DNA of 64,000 nt from Acidobacteriota bacterium. GTDB lineage: Bacteria; Acidobacteriota; Terriglobia; Terriglobales; Acidobacteriaceae. Of the stretch, positions 1-10,008 are shown piece after piece. A program made the position numbers and the translations under genes. Each line of letters starts with the position of its first letter. The first letter of the stretch is position 1. The notes beneath the pieces are model-generated. The model saw only the letters and a list, made by a program, of their open reading frames with translations. It searched no databases and had not been told where the DNA came from. The stretch is taken from contig JAJYFA010000003.1 of NCBI GenBank assembly GCA_021790995.1, positions 1-64,000 on the forward strand. Reading direction: 5' to 3'.

Positions 1-75
1 CAGTGACCAAAGTCGCTGGAAAGACGAGTGCGCCGTAGCGGCCGCACCTGCATCCATCCAGCCTGCATTGGCTGG

Positions 76-915
76 CTAATCCAGAAATTCGCGCACGAAC
101 GCGTCCTGGGAGTGCACGAGTTCGCGGAGCGAGCCGTCGAAGATCAGCCGGCCCTCGTTGAGCATGAGAAAGGTGGTGTCGCGGTTGGTTTCACCTTCAG
201 GTAGCGGAACCATACGCTCCTGTTCGCTGTCAAAACGATGCGTGCAGATCGTGAAGGCGTCCTGCAGGCGGTGCGTGACGACCAGCGCCGGAGTTGCCCG
301 CACGTCGCGTTGCTTCACGATAAGTTCGATGATGGTGTTGGAGGTGACGGGATCGAGACCGCCAGTGGGAGAGTCGTAGAGAATCAGCTCCGGCTGATGA
401 ATCATGGCGCGGGCAATGGCCACTCGCCGCCTCATGCCGCCGGAGAGGCTTGCGGGATAGAGTGCGAAGGTTTGCTCCAGGCCGACGAAGCGCAGAGCCT
501 CGTGCACGCGGGCGTCGATCTCTTCGTCTGGCGCGCGCTCCTGGATCAACTGGTAGGCGACGTTGTCGCGCACCGTCAGCGAGTCGAAGAGAGCGCCTTC
601 CTGAAAGACCATGCCGGCTCGCGCCCGCAGTGGAAAGAGATCCTCCTCGGGCATGTGCGAGATGTCTTCGCCGAAGAGCTGCACGCTGCCTTCGAGGGGG
701 CGGAGCAGCCCGATGATGAGCTTGAGCAGGACGCTTTTGCCCACGCCGGCCGGGCCCAGCAGAATACGCGTCTCCGTCGGCGCTACCGTAAAGCTTACCT
801 CCTCGAAAACCGGCCGGCCGTCGAAGCCTGCGGCGGCATTGTGCAATGCCACGACGTGGCCGGCATTGGAGGCGGCAATCGTCGGGTTGGCCGTTGCATG
901 GGCGGAGTCATTCAT
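76..915 (-). CDS. mlaF: ABC transporter ATP-binding protein, MlaF-like
   Basis: Translation from MNDSAHATANP; Walker A GPAGVGKS, signature LSGGMRRRVAIARA, Walker B ELILYDSPTGGLDP; adjacent to an MlaE permease. The 571-aa track ORF extends upstream in a shadow frame. Confidence 0.88.
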   Translation of the reverse strand: MNDSAHATANPTIAASNAGHVVALHNAAAGFDGRPVFEEVSFTVAPTETRILLGPAGVGKSVLLKLIIGLLRPLEGSVQLFGEDISHMPEEDLFPLRARAGMVFQEGALFDSLTVRDNVAYQLIQERAPDEEIDARVHEALRFVGLEQTFALYPASLSGGMRRRVAIARAMIHQPELILYDSPTGGLDPVTSNTIIELIVKQRDVRATPALVVTHRLQDAFTICTHRFDSEQERMVPLPEGETNRDTTFLMLNEGRLIFDGSLRELVHSQDAFVREFLD

Positions 916-1700
916 GAGGGCAGGACAGGAAGAATCGAGAGCAGAACGTGCGTGATCAGAAAGTCGACAAAGATGATGAGCACAGACGAATTGACCACAG
1001 CCGAGATTGTCGAGCGGCCCACGCCCTCTGTGCCGCCCGTCGTCCTCATCCCGTAGAAGCAGCCTACTGAGGCGACGATGTAGCCAAAGAAGATCGGCTT
1101 GACGAGCCCCTGGAGGATGTCGGCCAAGCCTAGATGTTCGTAGGTCATGTGGAAATACTGCGTGCCGTTCTGGTGGTTCAGGAATACGGTGACTGCGGCG
1201 CCGCCGATGATGCCGAACGCGTCGGCCACAATGGTGAGGAAAAGAAGCATGACGATCGTCGCGAAAACGCGCGGCGTCACCAGCTTGCGCATGGGATCGA
1301 CGCCTAGAGCCCGCATGGCGTCGATCTGTTCGGTCACGACCATAGACCCAAGTTCGCTCGCCATCGACGACGCGTTGCGGCCCGAGACCATGATTCCGGT
1401 CAGCACCGCGCCTAGTTCGCGGATCATGGTGAGGCTGACGAACTGGCCCGTGACGGCGGTAGCCCCGAAGGCCGAAAGCGTGGCCGCGGACTGCAGCGCG
1501 AGCACGCCCCCGGTGAAAAATCCCGAAAGGACGACAATGGGCAGCGAACCGACGCCGATAATGTCGGACTGAATCAGGAAATCCGTCCAGTAGATGGGCG
1601 GCCGGAAGAGATTCATGAAGGCGTGCCACGCAAACAGGGAATACTCCTGGAGGGTAAGCACGATTTGCTTGGCGGTACGGTCGATTGTCTGGATCGCCAT
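912..1700 (-). CDS. mlaE: MlaE-family ABC permease
   Basis: MAIQTIDRTAK...; MlaE signatures GFFTGGVLALQ, RELGAVLTGIMVSGRNASSMASELGSM, EQIDAMRALGVDP; 4-bp overlap with the ATPase. Confidence 0.9.
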   Translation of the reverse strand: MAIQTIDRTAKQIVLTLQEYSLFAWHAFMNLFRPPIYWTDFLIQSDIIGVGSLPIVVLSGFFTGGVLALQSAATLSAFGATAVTGQFVSLTMIRELGAVLTGIMVSGRNASSMASELGSMVVTEQIDAMRALGVDPMRKLVTPRVFATIVMLLFLTIVADAFGIIGGAAVTVFLNHQNGTQYFHMTYEHLGLADILQGLVKPIFFGYIVASVGCFYGMRTTGGTEGVGRSTISAVVNSSVLIIFVDFLITHVLLSILPVLPS

Positions 1701-1914
1701 CAGAGGCCAGCCTTCCCATGGAGACGATTGCGGCGCTTCCCAGCTCAGAATAGCGCATGGCAGAGACCGCCATGGTGGCTGACTCCGGCAAATTTCCTCT
1801 TCAGCATCTGCAAGGCAATGAAAATGCATTCTGTTTTACGCGATTGTGCCTGTTCTTCACGGGAAGCAAGGCGCAGACGGCATCGGATTTCGCTGTATCC
1901 TGAAAATAGCGCTC

Positions 1915-4038
1915 ATGGTTCCCCTCGGCGGCAATCGCGGTGAAAAACTCTCCACGTTCAAGCTGGCGGTGGTGCAGTACGGCATTTTGTTCATGATGCT
2001 GGGGCTGGCCGCCGGTTTGTGGCGGTTGCAGGTGCTTGACGTGGATAACTACCGGCAGCTCGCCCAGGAGAATCGTATCCGCAAGGAGCCGATTCTGGCC
2101 CCGCGCGGCAAGCTCTTCGACCGCGACAACCGGCTCGTTGTGGACAACTATCCATCGGTCACCTGCTTCCTGGTGCGCGAGCAGAGCCGGCATGTGGATG
2201 CCGATCTGCCGCTGATTGCCAAGGGCCTGGATCTCGATTTCGAACAGTTGCGCGCAACACTCTATCGCTACCGCCATGAACCTGGTTATCAGCCCATCCC
2301 CATCAAACAGGATGTCACCGCCGACGAGCAGGCGTTTATCGCGGCTCATCGCAATGAGCTGCCCGAGCTGGAGACCATCGACGAAGAGCGGCGGCTCTAC
2401 CCGCGCGACGGTTTTGCCTCGCACCTGATCGGCTACGTGGGCGAGGTAAGTGAGGAGGATCTGAATAATCCCCGCTTTGCCTATTACCAGCCGGGCGATG
2501 TGGTGGGCAAGGCCGGCGTGGAAGAGACCTACGACGAGCTGCTGCGCGGGCAGGACGGCAGCCGCGAGGTGGTTGTGGACAGCCACGGACGCGAGGCGGG
2601 CTTTCTGGGCATCGAGCACGCCATTCCGGGGCAGGATCTGCGGCTGACCATCGACAACGACCTGCAGCAGGCTGCCGAGCTGGCCCTGGGCGATCGCGAG
2701 GGAGCAATCGTGGCGATGGACCCGCGCAACGGCGAGATTCTGGCCATGGTCTCGCACCCCAGCTTCGACCCCAACGATTTTGCGGTGAAGATCAACCGCA
2801 CGGAGTGGAACCGGCTGGTCACCGACCCTGAACATCCGCTGATGAACAAGGCCATTCAGGCGCAGCTTGCGCCGGGATCGACCTTCAAGATTCTCATGGC
2901 GGTTGCCGGGCTTCAGGAAGGCATCGCACAGAACATGCACATCGTATGCAGCGGCGGCTGGGGCCCCTACGGCTACTACCACCACTGCGACGAGAAGCAC
3001 GGCGCGGTGGATATTCACAACGCCATTCCTTACTCCTGCGACACGTTCTTTTACATGCTGGGCGACAAGCTGGGCATCGATCGCATTGCGAAATACGCCA
3101 AGGAATTCGGATACGGACAGAAGACGGGAATCGACCTGCCCGGCGAACAGCCTGGACTGATGCCTTCGCAGCAGTGGGTGATCCGCAACTTCCACCACCG
3201 CTGGTACCCCGACGAGACGCTGGACGTCTCGATTGGGCAGGGAGCGGTCGAGGCCACACCGCTCCAACTGGCGCGCATCATCGGCGGCATCGCCTCGGAC
3301 GGGCATCTGGTGCGGCCGCATGTGGTCTTCCCCGACCAGCTTCCCGAGGATTTCCGCAAGTCGCTGCTTGACAGCTTTCCCGGATCGGGCGACGCGTATG
3401 TGCCCATCGATCCCGATACCTGGCAGACCGTTACTGACGGAATGGCCGATGTGACCGAGCCCGGTTTGTATCATACCGCCGGATCGGCGCATCTTGAGGG
3501 CATCGACTTTGCCGGCAAAACCGGAACTGCGCAGCAGATGAGCCACGCGGCGCTGGAAAAGACCAATAAGGGCCGCAGCACCAATCCCAACGTCTGGTTC
3601 GTTGGCGTAACGCCGCGCCGCAATCCAGAGCTGGTGGTGGTGGTTCTGTGGCAGCATGGCGAGTTCAGCTACTACGCTGCGCGCATCGCCGCCAAGGTGG
3701 TCACGGCCTATGTGGACAAGAAGCGCCGCGAGGCGGGCAATCTGCCGCCGCAGAAAGCTGCCGCTCCGGTCGAGGTGGGCGCGATCTGGTCGGCGCCGCC
3801 CGTGCCGGACGCAAAAAGCGCCGAGGCTGGCCAGGGCCAGATTCAGGGCGGGCATTTCTTCGTCGAGAACGGACAGATGATGGCAGCGAAAAAAGCCCCC
3901 GCACAAGCCAGTTACCAGCCGGCGAATCGGCTGGCGCGCTTGCCCGGAGTTCATCCTTCTAGCCGTCCGGACGAGATCTCGGCCGCGCCGCCCGAACGCA
4001 GACCCCGGCTGAAGTCCCAACCGAGGAAGGACCCGTAG
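1915..4038 (+). CDS. mrdA: Penicillin-binding protein 2 (elongasome transpeptidase)
   Basis: N-terminal TM, PBP dimerisation region, SxxK (PGSTFK), SxN (SCDTF region), KTGTAQQ; followed by rodA. Confidence 0.92.
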   Translation: MVPLGGNRGEKLSTFKLAVVQYGILFMMLGLAAGLWRLQVLDVDNYRQLAQENRIRKEPILAPRGKLFDRDNRLVVDNYPSVTCFLVREQSRHVDADLPLIAKGLDLDFEQLRATLYRYRHEPGYQPIPIKQDVTADEQAFIAAHRNELPELETIDEERRLYPRDGFASHLIGYVGEVSEEDLNNPRFAYYQPGDVVGKAGVEETYDELLRGQDGSREVVVDSHGREAGFLGIEHAIPGQDLRLTIDNDLQQAAELALGDREGAIVAMDPRNGEILAMVSHPSFDPNDFAVKINRTEWNRLVTDPEHPLMNKAIQAQLAPGSTFKILMAVAGLQEGIAQNMHIVCSGGWGPYGYYHHCDEKHGAVDIHNAIPYSCDTFFYMLGDKLGIDRIAKYAKEFGYGQKTGIDLPGEQPGLMPSQQWVIRNFHHRWYPDETLDVSIGQGAVEATPLQLARIIGGIASDGHLVRPHVVFPDQLPEDFRKSLLDSFPGSGDAYVPIDPDTWQTVTDGMADVTEPGLYHTAGSAHLEGIDFAGKTGTAQQMSHAALEKTNKGRSTNPNVWFVGVTPRRNPELVVVVLWQHGEFSYYAARIAAKVVTAYVDKKRREAGNLPPQKAAAPVEVGAIWSAPPVPDAKSAEAGQGQIQGGHFFVENGQMMAAKKAPAQASYQPANRLARLPGVHPSSRPDEISAAPPERRPRLKSQPRKDP

Positions 4039-4042
4039 CGTC

Positions 4043-5149
4043 ATGCCACTTCGCCGTTTCTTGAGCTTTCGCGACTTCGACTGGTGGCTGCTGCTGCTGG
4101 TGCTGATGCTCTGTACGGTTTCGGTGGTAGAAGTGCATTCAGCCACGCTGCACACCCGGTTTTCGAGCTTTGGTACACGGCAAATCTTCTGGGTCGCGGC
4201 TGGCGTGGTCGGCATGTTTGCCTTCGCCAAGATCGACTATCATCGTGTGATCGACTGGGCCCCGTGGGCCTATGGAGCCGGTCTTCTGGCGCTGGTTGCG
4301 GTGCTGTCGCCACTGGGCCACAAAGCCCTGGGCGGACGCCGCTGGATCAGGCTCGGTCCCGTGCTGGTGCAGCCCTCCGAGTACGTCAAGCTGGTGCTGG
4401 TGCTAATGGTGGCGCGCTATTTTGCCAATCTCGGCGGGCGCAACGTGACGTGGAAGGAGATCTTCAAGGCTTTTGCCCTGGTCGGTCTGCCCATGCTGCT
4501 GGTCTTGAAGCAGCCCGATCTCGGGACGACCCTTACCTACATGCCGATTCTGGTGGCCGGCCTGTTTCTGGGCGGGCTCAACCTGCGTCAGGGACTGATT
4601 CTACTTCTCTGCGGTGCTGTGCTCGCCGGAGGAGTGTGGTCAAGTGGAAGGTTTTTGAAACCCTACCAAAAGGCTCGCCTGACCAGCTTCGTCAATCCCC
4701 AGAACGACCCCCGCGGCGCCGGCTACCAGGTGCTGCAATCGGAGATTGCCGTGGGGTCCGGTGGGATATGGGGCAAAGGATCGGAGAAGGGCACCCAGAC
4801 GCAGGGATACTTCCTGCCCATTCCCTATACGGACTTCATCTTTGCCGCCCTGAGCGAGGAACATGGCTTTATCGGCGCGATTTTTGTGCTGCTGCTATAC
4901 TTCCTAATATTGATGCGTTTGATTCAGAACGCGCAAACAGCCTCCGACCTGCCCGGTTCTCTCATTATCATGGGGATTGTGGCTGTGTTGACCTTCCAGA
5001 TCGCGGTCAACGTTGGCATGGTCATAGGGTTGATGCCCGTCACCGGAATCCCTTTACCTTTATTGAGTTACGGCGGATCTTCGGTGTTGTTTACGTTCCT
5101 GGCGCTGGGCGTGGCGATGAATGTCCGCATGCGCCGGTTCGTCAACTGA
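4043..5149 (+). CDS. rodA: Rod shape-determining protein RodA (SEDS family)
   Basis: Multi-TM; GGRRWIRLGPVLVQPSEYVKL, KQPDLGTTLTY, SEEHGFIGA, GGSSVLFTFLALGVAMNV. Confidence 0.93.
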   Translation: MPLRRFLSFRDFDWWLLLLVLMLCTVSVVEVHSATLHTRFSSFGTRQIFWVAAGVVGMFAFAKIDYHRVIDWAPWAYGAGLLALVAVLSPLGHKALGGRRWIRLGPVLVQPSEYVKLVLVLMVARYFANLGGRNVTWKEIFKAFALVGLPMLLVLKQPDLGTTLTYMPILVAGLFLGGLNLRQGLILLLCGAVLAGGVWSSGRFLKPYQKARLTSFVNPQNDPRGAGYQVLQSEIAVGSGGIWGKGSEKGTQTQGYFLPIPYTDFIFAALSEEHGFIGAIFVLLLYFLILMRLIQNAQTASDLPGSLIIMGIVAVLTFQIAVNVGMVIGLMPVTGIPLPLLSYGGSSVLFTFLALGVAMNVRMRRFVN

Positions 5150-5712
5150 CGCATCTCGATCCGAGAGGGTCCAGGTGTTGTCAGTCGCAGGTATTGTTGT
5201 GTGCGGCCCGCGAGCGATTCAAGATTGCTTCGGGCTGCAAGAGCAGGATTTTTCATGTATTTCGCCGGCTCTGGTCCCATGGATCGCGCCTGGCAGGATT
5301 GGATTTATGAGCACGCAGAGACGGGAAAGCCGCTCCGCTCCAGCGACCGGAATCGGTCGTAACGAGATGCGAGACGGCTCGCGGCTTGCCGAGGGCAAGG
5401 ATCGCGCAATCCGGTCGAAGCAGGCGGGCGCCACGACGAACTTCCCTGCGCACGCTTCCGATCGAACGGCCCGCACGGCATATTCGCCGGCCGTGGCCGC
5501 CCGAATCGCTCTGCATCAGGATGACCGCAACCAGCAACTTGTTCGGCTTTTGTGCCCCGGTTCGCCGCCTATGAGGCTGGCAGCCGCGCATCGGCCGTTC
5601 TTCGATCGCCCAAGCGGTTCTCTGCTCATCGCCTCGCCTGCCATCTTCGCGCGCGTCCATTGAACCTTGCCGCAGGCTCCGGCCGCCTGAGGCTGCCGGA
5701 CGGAAAGGTACG

Positions 5713-8658
5713 ATGGCAAAGGAAATTTGTATCTCCAGCACGCCGCATGAAACGCGGCTTGCAATTCTGGAAGACGATCAACTCGCGGAAATCTACTACG
5801 AGCGCGAAAACGAGTACACCCTGGCGGGTTCCATTTACAACGGGCGCGTGACGCGGGTATTGCCGGGCATGCAGTCGGCGTTTGTCGATCTTGGCCTTGA
5901 GCGCGATGCGTTCCTCTACGTCACCGACTTCATGGAGCTCGAAGACCAGGAAGAGACCGACGAGCTTGAGAAGGCTGCTGCCACTGGCCACGCGCCGCGC
6001 GAGGTGCGTCACCCGCATGGCGTTCCTGAAAGCAGCGGCCGCGAGGGCTCGCGGCAGGCAGAACGGGCTCAGGGCGAGCGCGGCGGGCGACGTCAGGAAT
6101 TCCGCCATGAACGTGGCACGCCGGAAGAAATCACCACAGAAGCGGTTGCTTCGGAACCCGCAACGATTCCCGCGCCGGCTGAGGCCGGGCAGAAGCAGGA
6201 AGCACAGGGCGGACGCCGCTGGCGTGGACGCCGCCGTCGCCGCGGGCGCGGCCAGGGCGTGGCTCCGGAGGCGGTTGCCGAGGAGGAAACAGGCTTCGCT
6301 GAGCCGGCCGAAACCGTTGAGATCAAGCAGGAAGCCCACCGAGAGCAGGAAATCGCGCCCGAGCCTTATGAGGCGCCGGCAAAGCAGTCTTACAAGGCTG
6401 CTGCGGCTTTTGTGCTGCCAGGTGAATCACTTTCGAAGTACGGCGGCACGCCGTCGCCCGAGACGCAGAATGCGGCTGCGGAGACCGCGGCGCCGACGCG
6501 TCCCTTCTCTACCTCAAAGCCCTCCACGCTGATTGAAGCGCCGATCACATGGGACGGAAGCGGCCTGTTGCCCGGCGAGTCGCTCTCGCGGCATCGCGAG
6601 AGGCTGGCTGAATCCGCGGTTGAGACCGAAGCGCAAAGCGAAGCCTCCACTGCGCCTGAGACGGAGCAGACGGTTGACGAAGAGTTCGAGGAGTATGCGT
6701 CCTCGCCTGAAGAAGCATTGCCAGTGATGGAAGCACCGAAGCAGGCGGACTTCGAGTTCGAAGAAGAGACCGCCGAAGCGGGCGCGATCGGGGAGTTTTC
6801 GCAGACAAGCGAAGTCGAACTCGAAACGGACGAAGACGAAATCGCGGTCGAAGACGAGTTTGAGGAAACAACGGAGTCGGCTCCAACGGAAACCGAAGCT
6901 GTAGCCGAGTCCCCTGCCACCACGCACCAATCGCCGGGGGAAGCCGAGCCGGAAAAGAACGCACAAAACGCCTCTGCCTCGCATCGCGTCGATCCCGCGT
7001 CACCCACTGGCTTCCGGATCTTTGGCTTTGGCAAGAAAAAGAAGGCCGAGGAAGAGGAGGCCGCAAAGCCTGCTGCCGCTCCGGCTTCAACCTATGCGCC
7101 GGGCGTGGGACTTGTGGAAGAGGAAGTCATCGAGGGCGAGGAGATCGATGGCGCGCACCACATGCGTCGTCACAAGCCCGAGGCGCACGACCTGGACGAC
7201 TACGAAGAGGAGACGCTGCCCACGCATATGCGCAACGGCGATTTTGGCGAGATGCTGCAGGAAGCGCACCTCGATCATCGCATCCAGCGCAACTTTGACG
7301 AGCCGAACGGCGAGGAAGAAGAGACGGCCGAGGAAGAGGAGACCGCACCAAGCGCGCGGCCTTCGCGCGGCCGTGATCGCCGCGATCGCGGGCAGCGCGG
7401 GCGCGGACAGCAGCGCCGCGGCCCCTCGCGCCGCTCGGCGCAGACCTCCAATCTGCCCATCATCTCCGACCTCTTGAAGTCTGGCCAGGAGATTCTGGTG
7501 CAGATCGCCAAGGAGCCCATCGCCAAGAAGGGCGCGCGCATCACCAGCCACATCGCCCTGCCGGGCCGCTTCCTGGTCTTCATGCCCACGGTGAGCCATG
7601 TGGGCGTGAGCCGCAAGATCGCCTCCGACGAGGAGCGCCATCGCCTCAAGCGCATTTTGCTGCATGAGCGCGGCGAGGCTTCCGGCGGATTCATCGTGCG
7701 CACCGCGGCCGATGGCGCGTCGGAGGATGAACTCCGCGCCGACCTGCGCTTCCTGTTGAATCTCTGGAACGACATCAAGCAGCGTTCCGAGTCGTCAAAG
7801 TCACCCGCGCTGATTTATCACGATCTCTCGCTGATCGAGCGCATCCTGCGCGACCAGGTGAGCGACAACTTCTCAAATATCTGGGTCGATTCCGAGGCCG
7901 ACTACGAGCGCATCGTGCGCTTCCTCAACCGCTTCTCGCCCTCGCTGGTGCGGCGCGTCAAGCTCTACACCAAGGAGACGCCGCTTTTCGAACACTTCGG
8001 TATCGAGGACGAGATCTCGAAGGCCCTGCGCTCGAAGGTCTGGCTCAAGTCTGGCGGTTCGATCGTCATCAATCAGACCGAGGCGCTGGTCGCTATTGAC
8101 ATCAACACGGGCAAGTATGTCGGCAAGAGCGCGCGGCTTGAGGATACGATCCTGAAGACCAACCTCGATGCCGTGCCGGAGATCGTGCGCCAGATTCGCC
8201 TGCGCGACCTGGGCGGCATTATCGTGATCGACTTCATCGACATGGACGAGCGCAAGAACCGCTACAAGGTCATGGCGGCGCTCGAAGAGGCCCTGAAGAG
8301 CGACCGTGCTCCAACTAAGGTGTTGCAGTTCAACGACTTTGGGCTGGTCGCGATTACGCGCAAGCGCGTCAAGCAGTCGCTGGAGCGCACTTTAAGCGTG
8401 CCCTGCCCGACCTGTCAAGCGACCGGCATGGTCAAGAGTTCAACCACCGTTTGCAATGAGATTTACATCGAGTTGCGCAAGATGCGCAAGCACTTCGAGA
8501 ATCCTGATGTGATGCTGCGCGTGCATCCGGAAACGGTGAAGGTGCTCAAGAGCAATAACGCCCGCTGGCTGAACGAGTTTGAGGATCTGATTGGGCGCAA
8601 TCTGCTGCTCAAGAGCGATCCCACCCTCCATCCCGAGCAGTTCGATATTCAGGGATAG
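5713..8658 (+). CDS. Ribonuclease E/G with a large insertion in the S1 domain
   Basis: N-term SGSIYNGRVTRVLPGMQSAFVDLGLERDAFLYV; C-term catalytic AIDINTGKYVG, GGIIVIDFIDMD and Zn-link CPTCQATG; the two S1 halves are separated by ~500 aa of acidic and Arg-rich sequence. Confidence 0.93.
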   Translation: MAKEICISSTPHETRLAILEDDQLAEIYYERENEYTLAGSIYNGRVTRVLPGMQSAFVDLGLERDAFLYVTDFMELEDQEETDELEKAAATGHAPREVRHPHGVPESSGREGSRQAERAQGERGGRRQEFRHERGTPEEITTEAVASEPATIPAPAEAGQKQEAQGGRRWRGRRRRRGRGQGVAPEAVAEEETGFAEPAETVEIKQEAHREQEIAPEPYEAPAKQSYKAAAAFVLPGESLSKYGGTPSPETQNAAAETAAPTRPFSTSKPSTLIEAPITWDGSGLLPGESLSRHRERLAESAVETEAQSEASTAPETEQTVDEEFEEYASSPEEALPVMEAPKQADFEFEEETAEAGAIGEFSQTSEVELETDEDEIAVEDEFEETTESAPTETEAVAESPATTHQSPGEAEPEKNAQNASASHRVDPASPTGFRIFGFGKKKKAEEEEAAKPAAAPASTYAPGVGLVEEEVIEGEEIDGAHHMRRHKPEAHDLDDYEEETLPTHMRNGDFGEMLQEAHLDHRIQRNFDEPNGEEEETAEEEETAPSARPSRGRDRRDRGQRGRGQQRRGPSRRSAQTSNLPIISDLLKSGQEILVQIAKEPIAKKGARITSHIALPGRFLVFMPTVSHVGVSRKIASDEERHRLKRILLHERGEASGGFIVRTAADGASEDELRADLRFLLNLWNDIKQRSESSKSPALIYHDLSLIERILRDQVSDNFSNIWVDSEADYERIVRFLNRFSPSLVRRVKLYTKETPLFEHFGIEDEISKALRSKVWLKSGGSIVINQTEALVAIDINTGKYVGKSARLEDTILKTNLDAVPEIVRQIRLRDLGGIIVIDFIDMDERKNRYKVMAALEEALKSDRAPTKVLQFNDFGLVAITRKRVKQSLERTLSVPCPTCQATGMVKSSTTVCNEIYIELRKMRKHFENPDVMLRVHPETVKVLKSNNARWLNEFEDLIGRNLLLKSDPTLHPEQFDIQG

Positions 8659-8681
8659 ATGCGGCGGGTCTGCGAGTCCGC

Positions 8682-8711
8682 CAAAGGCCGGAGCGACCGC
8701 TTCGGCCTTTG
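8682..8711 (+). terminator. Stem-loop downstream of RNase E/G gene
   Basis: CAAAGGCCGGAGCG-AC-CGCTTCGGCCTTTG, near-perfect inverted repeat 24 bp after the stop; no clear U-tract. Confidence 0.5.
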
Positions 8712-8869
8712 AAGTTGCGGCGCCTCACCGGATCACCAGGCGCCGGCATGGCCATTGTGGCTGCTCCAGGAAGATTCCGGGCAACCTTTGGCTGGATTTG
8801 GGTTCTAACTTATTGACTGGGAGAGTGATCTCCCTGATGATAAGAGAGACTTGTCGTGAGGTAAATGCC

Positions 8870-9742
8870 ATGACATACACGCGTCGGAGGCCACTCATTC
8901 GGTGCGCCAGCGTTTTTGCGGCAGTGGTTTTGTGGGCAGCCGGTGTTGCAATCGGGCAGTCCGCCTCTGCCAACAACTCCAATGCTTCAGAAGGTTATTC
9001 TTCGAGTCAGTCGGGGATGACCGAGCTTGCGAGCCTTTCCCTGCCTGATGCTCCCGCGCCGGCCTTCGGCGCCCGGGGTGGAGCGGCTGCGGGCCAGTAC
9101 GGGAACGGCAAAGGGTATACCAGTGGAAGTAGTGGGCTGTGGCACCGCTTTACCTTTGAAGCCGGCGGAGGCGTCAGCGCCCCGGCTGGCGACAAGGCCG
9201 ATATCACCTGGGGCGGCGGTTTCCTGCTAGGTGGCGGCTTCAACATCACCCAGAACCTGGCCGCCTTCGTCGAGTACCAGTTCCTCGACAACAAGATTCC
9301 CGGAGCTGTCATTGCAGAGACGGGAGCCAACGGTGGCCACTACCATATCTGGTCGTTCACCATCGACCCGGAATACGATTTCTTTCCCAAAGCCAGCAAC
9401 GACTTTTACGCCGTGGGCGGCGGCGGCTTCTACCGCAAGCTGACAGACTTTACGAACCCGACCATAAGCTGCGGGTACTTCTACTACTATTACAGCTGCG
9501 GAACCACCAACCAGGTGGTCGGCCACATCTCCTCGAACCAGGGTGGCTTCAATATCGGCGGTGGCTACCAGCACCGCTTTGGCGGCATGTACGGTCAAAG
9601 CCGTACCCGATTATTTGCCGAGGTTCGTTACTTGGATGTGCTTTCGCCAGGAATCAAGTCCAAGTCGGCCAATGGCCTGGCTCCAGTCAGCATCGACCCA
9701 GACACCAAACTGCTACCGATCACAATCGGCATCCGATGGTGA
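8870..9742 (+). CDS. Outer-membrane beta-barrel protein
   Basis: Signal peptide (MTYTRRRPLIRCASVFAAVVLWAAGVAIGQSA), alternating aromatic strands, C-terminal ITIGIRW. Confidence 0.75.
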   Translation: MTYTRRRPLIRCASVFAAVVLWAAGVAIGQSASANNSNASEGYSSSQSGMTELASLSLPDAPAPAFGARGGAAAGQYGNGKGYTSGSSGLWHRFTFEAGGGVSAPAGDKADITWGGGFLLGGGFNITQNLAAFVEYQFLDNKIPGAVIAETGANGGHYHIWSFTIDPEYDFFPKASNDFYAVGGGGFYRKLTDFTNPTISCGYFYYYYSCGTTNQVVGHISSNQGGFNIGGGYQHRFGGMYGQSRTRLFAEVRYLDVLSPGIKSKSANGLAPVSIDPDTKLLPITIGIRW

Positions 9743-9810
9743 CAAGCCAGCGATTGAGTCCGCGAATGCCGACCCTGGGCTTTCGACTGCTTGAAGATCA
9801 ACCTTTTGCG

Positions 9811-9847
9811 CCCATCCTTTCGCCTCTTTGGGGGTGAAGGGATGGTT
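9811..9847. repeat. Palindromic (REP-like) element / stem-loop
   Basis: CCATCCTTTCGCC-TCTTTGGG-GGTGAAGGGATGG: 13-bp stem with G-U pairs. Confidence 0.55.
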
Positions 9848-10008
9848 GGCGCCTTACACCGTCAACCGGTTCGCATGTTCCGTTTCCAGGCTCCGATTGA
9901 TGGCCCTGCTGTGTGGTGCTCCACCGAAAACGAGCGCCATAGGGTTCTTCCTCTGTGAAAGCAAAGCCGCCATTGCGTCGCTTCATCCCCTGTGAGATTT
10001 CATCTCCA

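Noticed and set aside
916-1791. N-terminal part of the 571-aa ORF containing MlaF, as a possible fusion
   Set aside because: Out-of-frame reading of mlaE; the real MlaF starts at MNDSA.
1801-4230. 809-aa minus-strand ORF
   Set aside because: Antisense to PBP2; a high-GC shadow ORF with His/Arg/Val-rich nonsense composition.
4084-5310. 408-aa plus-strand ORF overlapping rodA
   Set aside because: Alternate-frame shadow of rodA.
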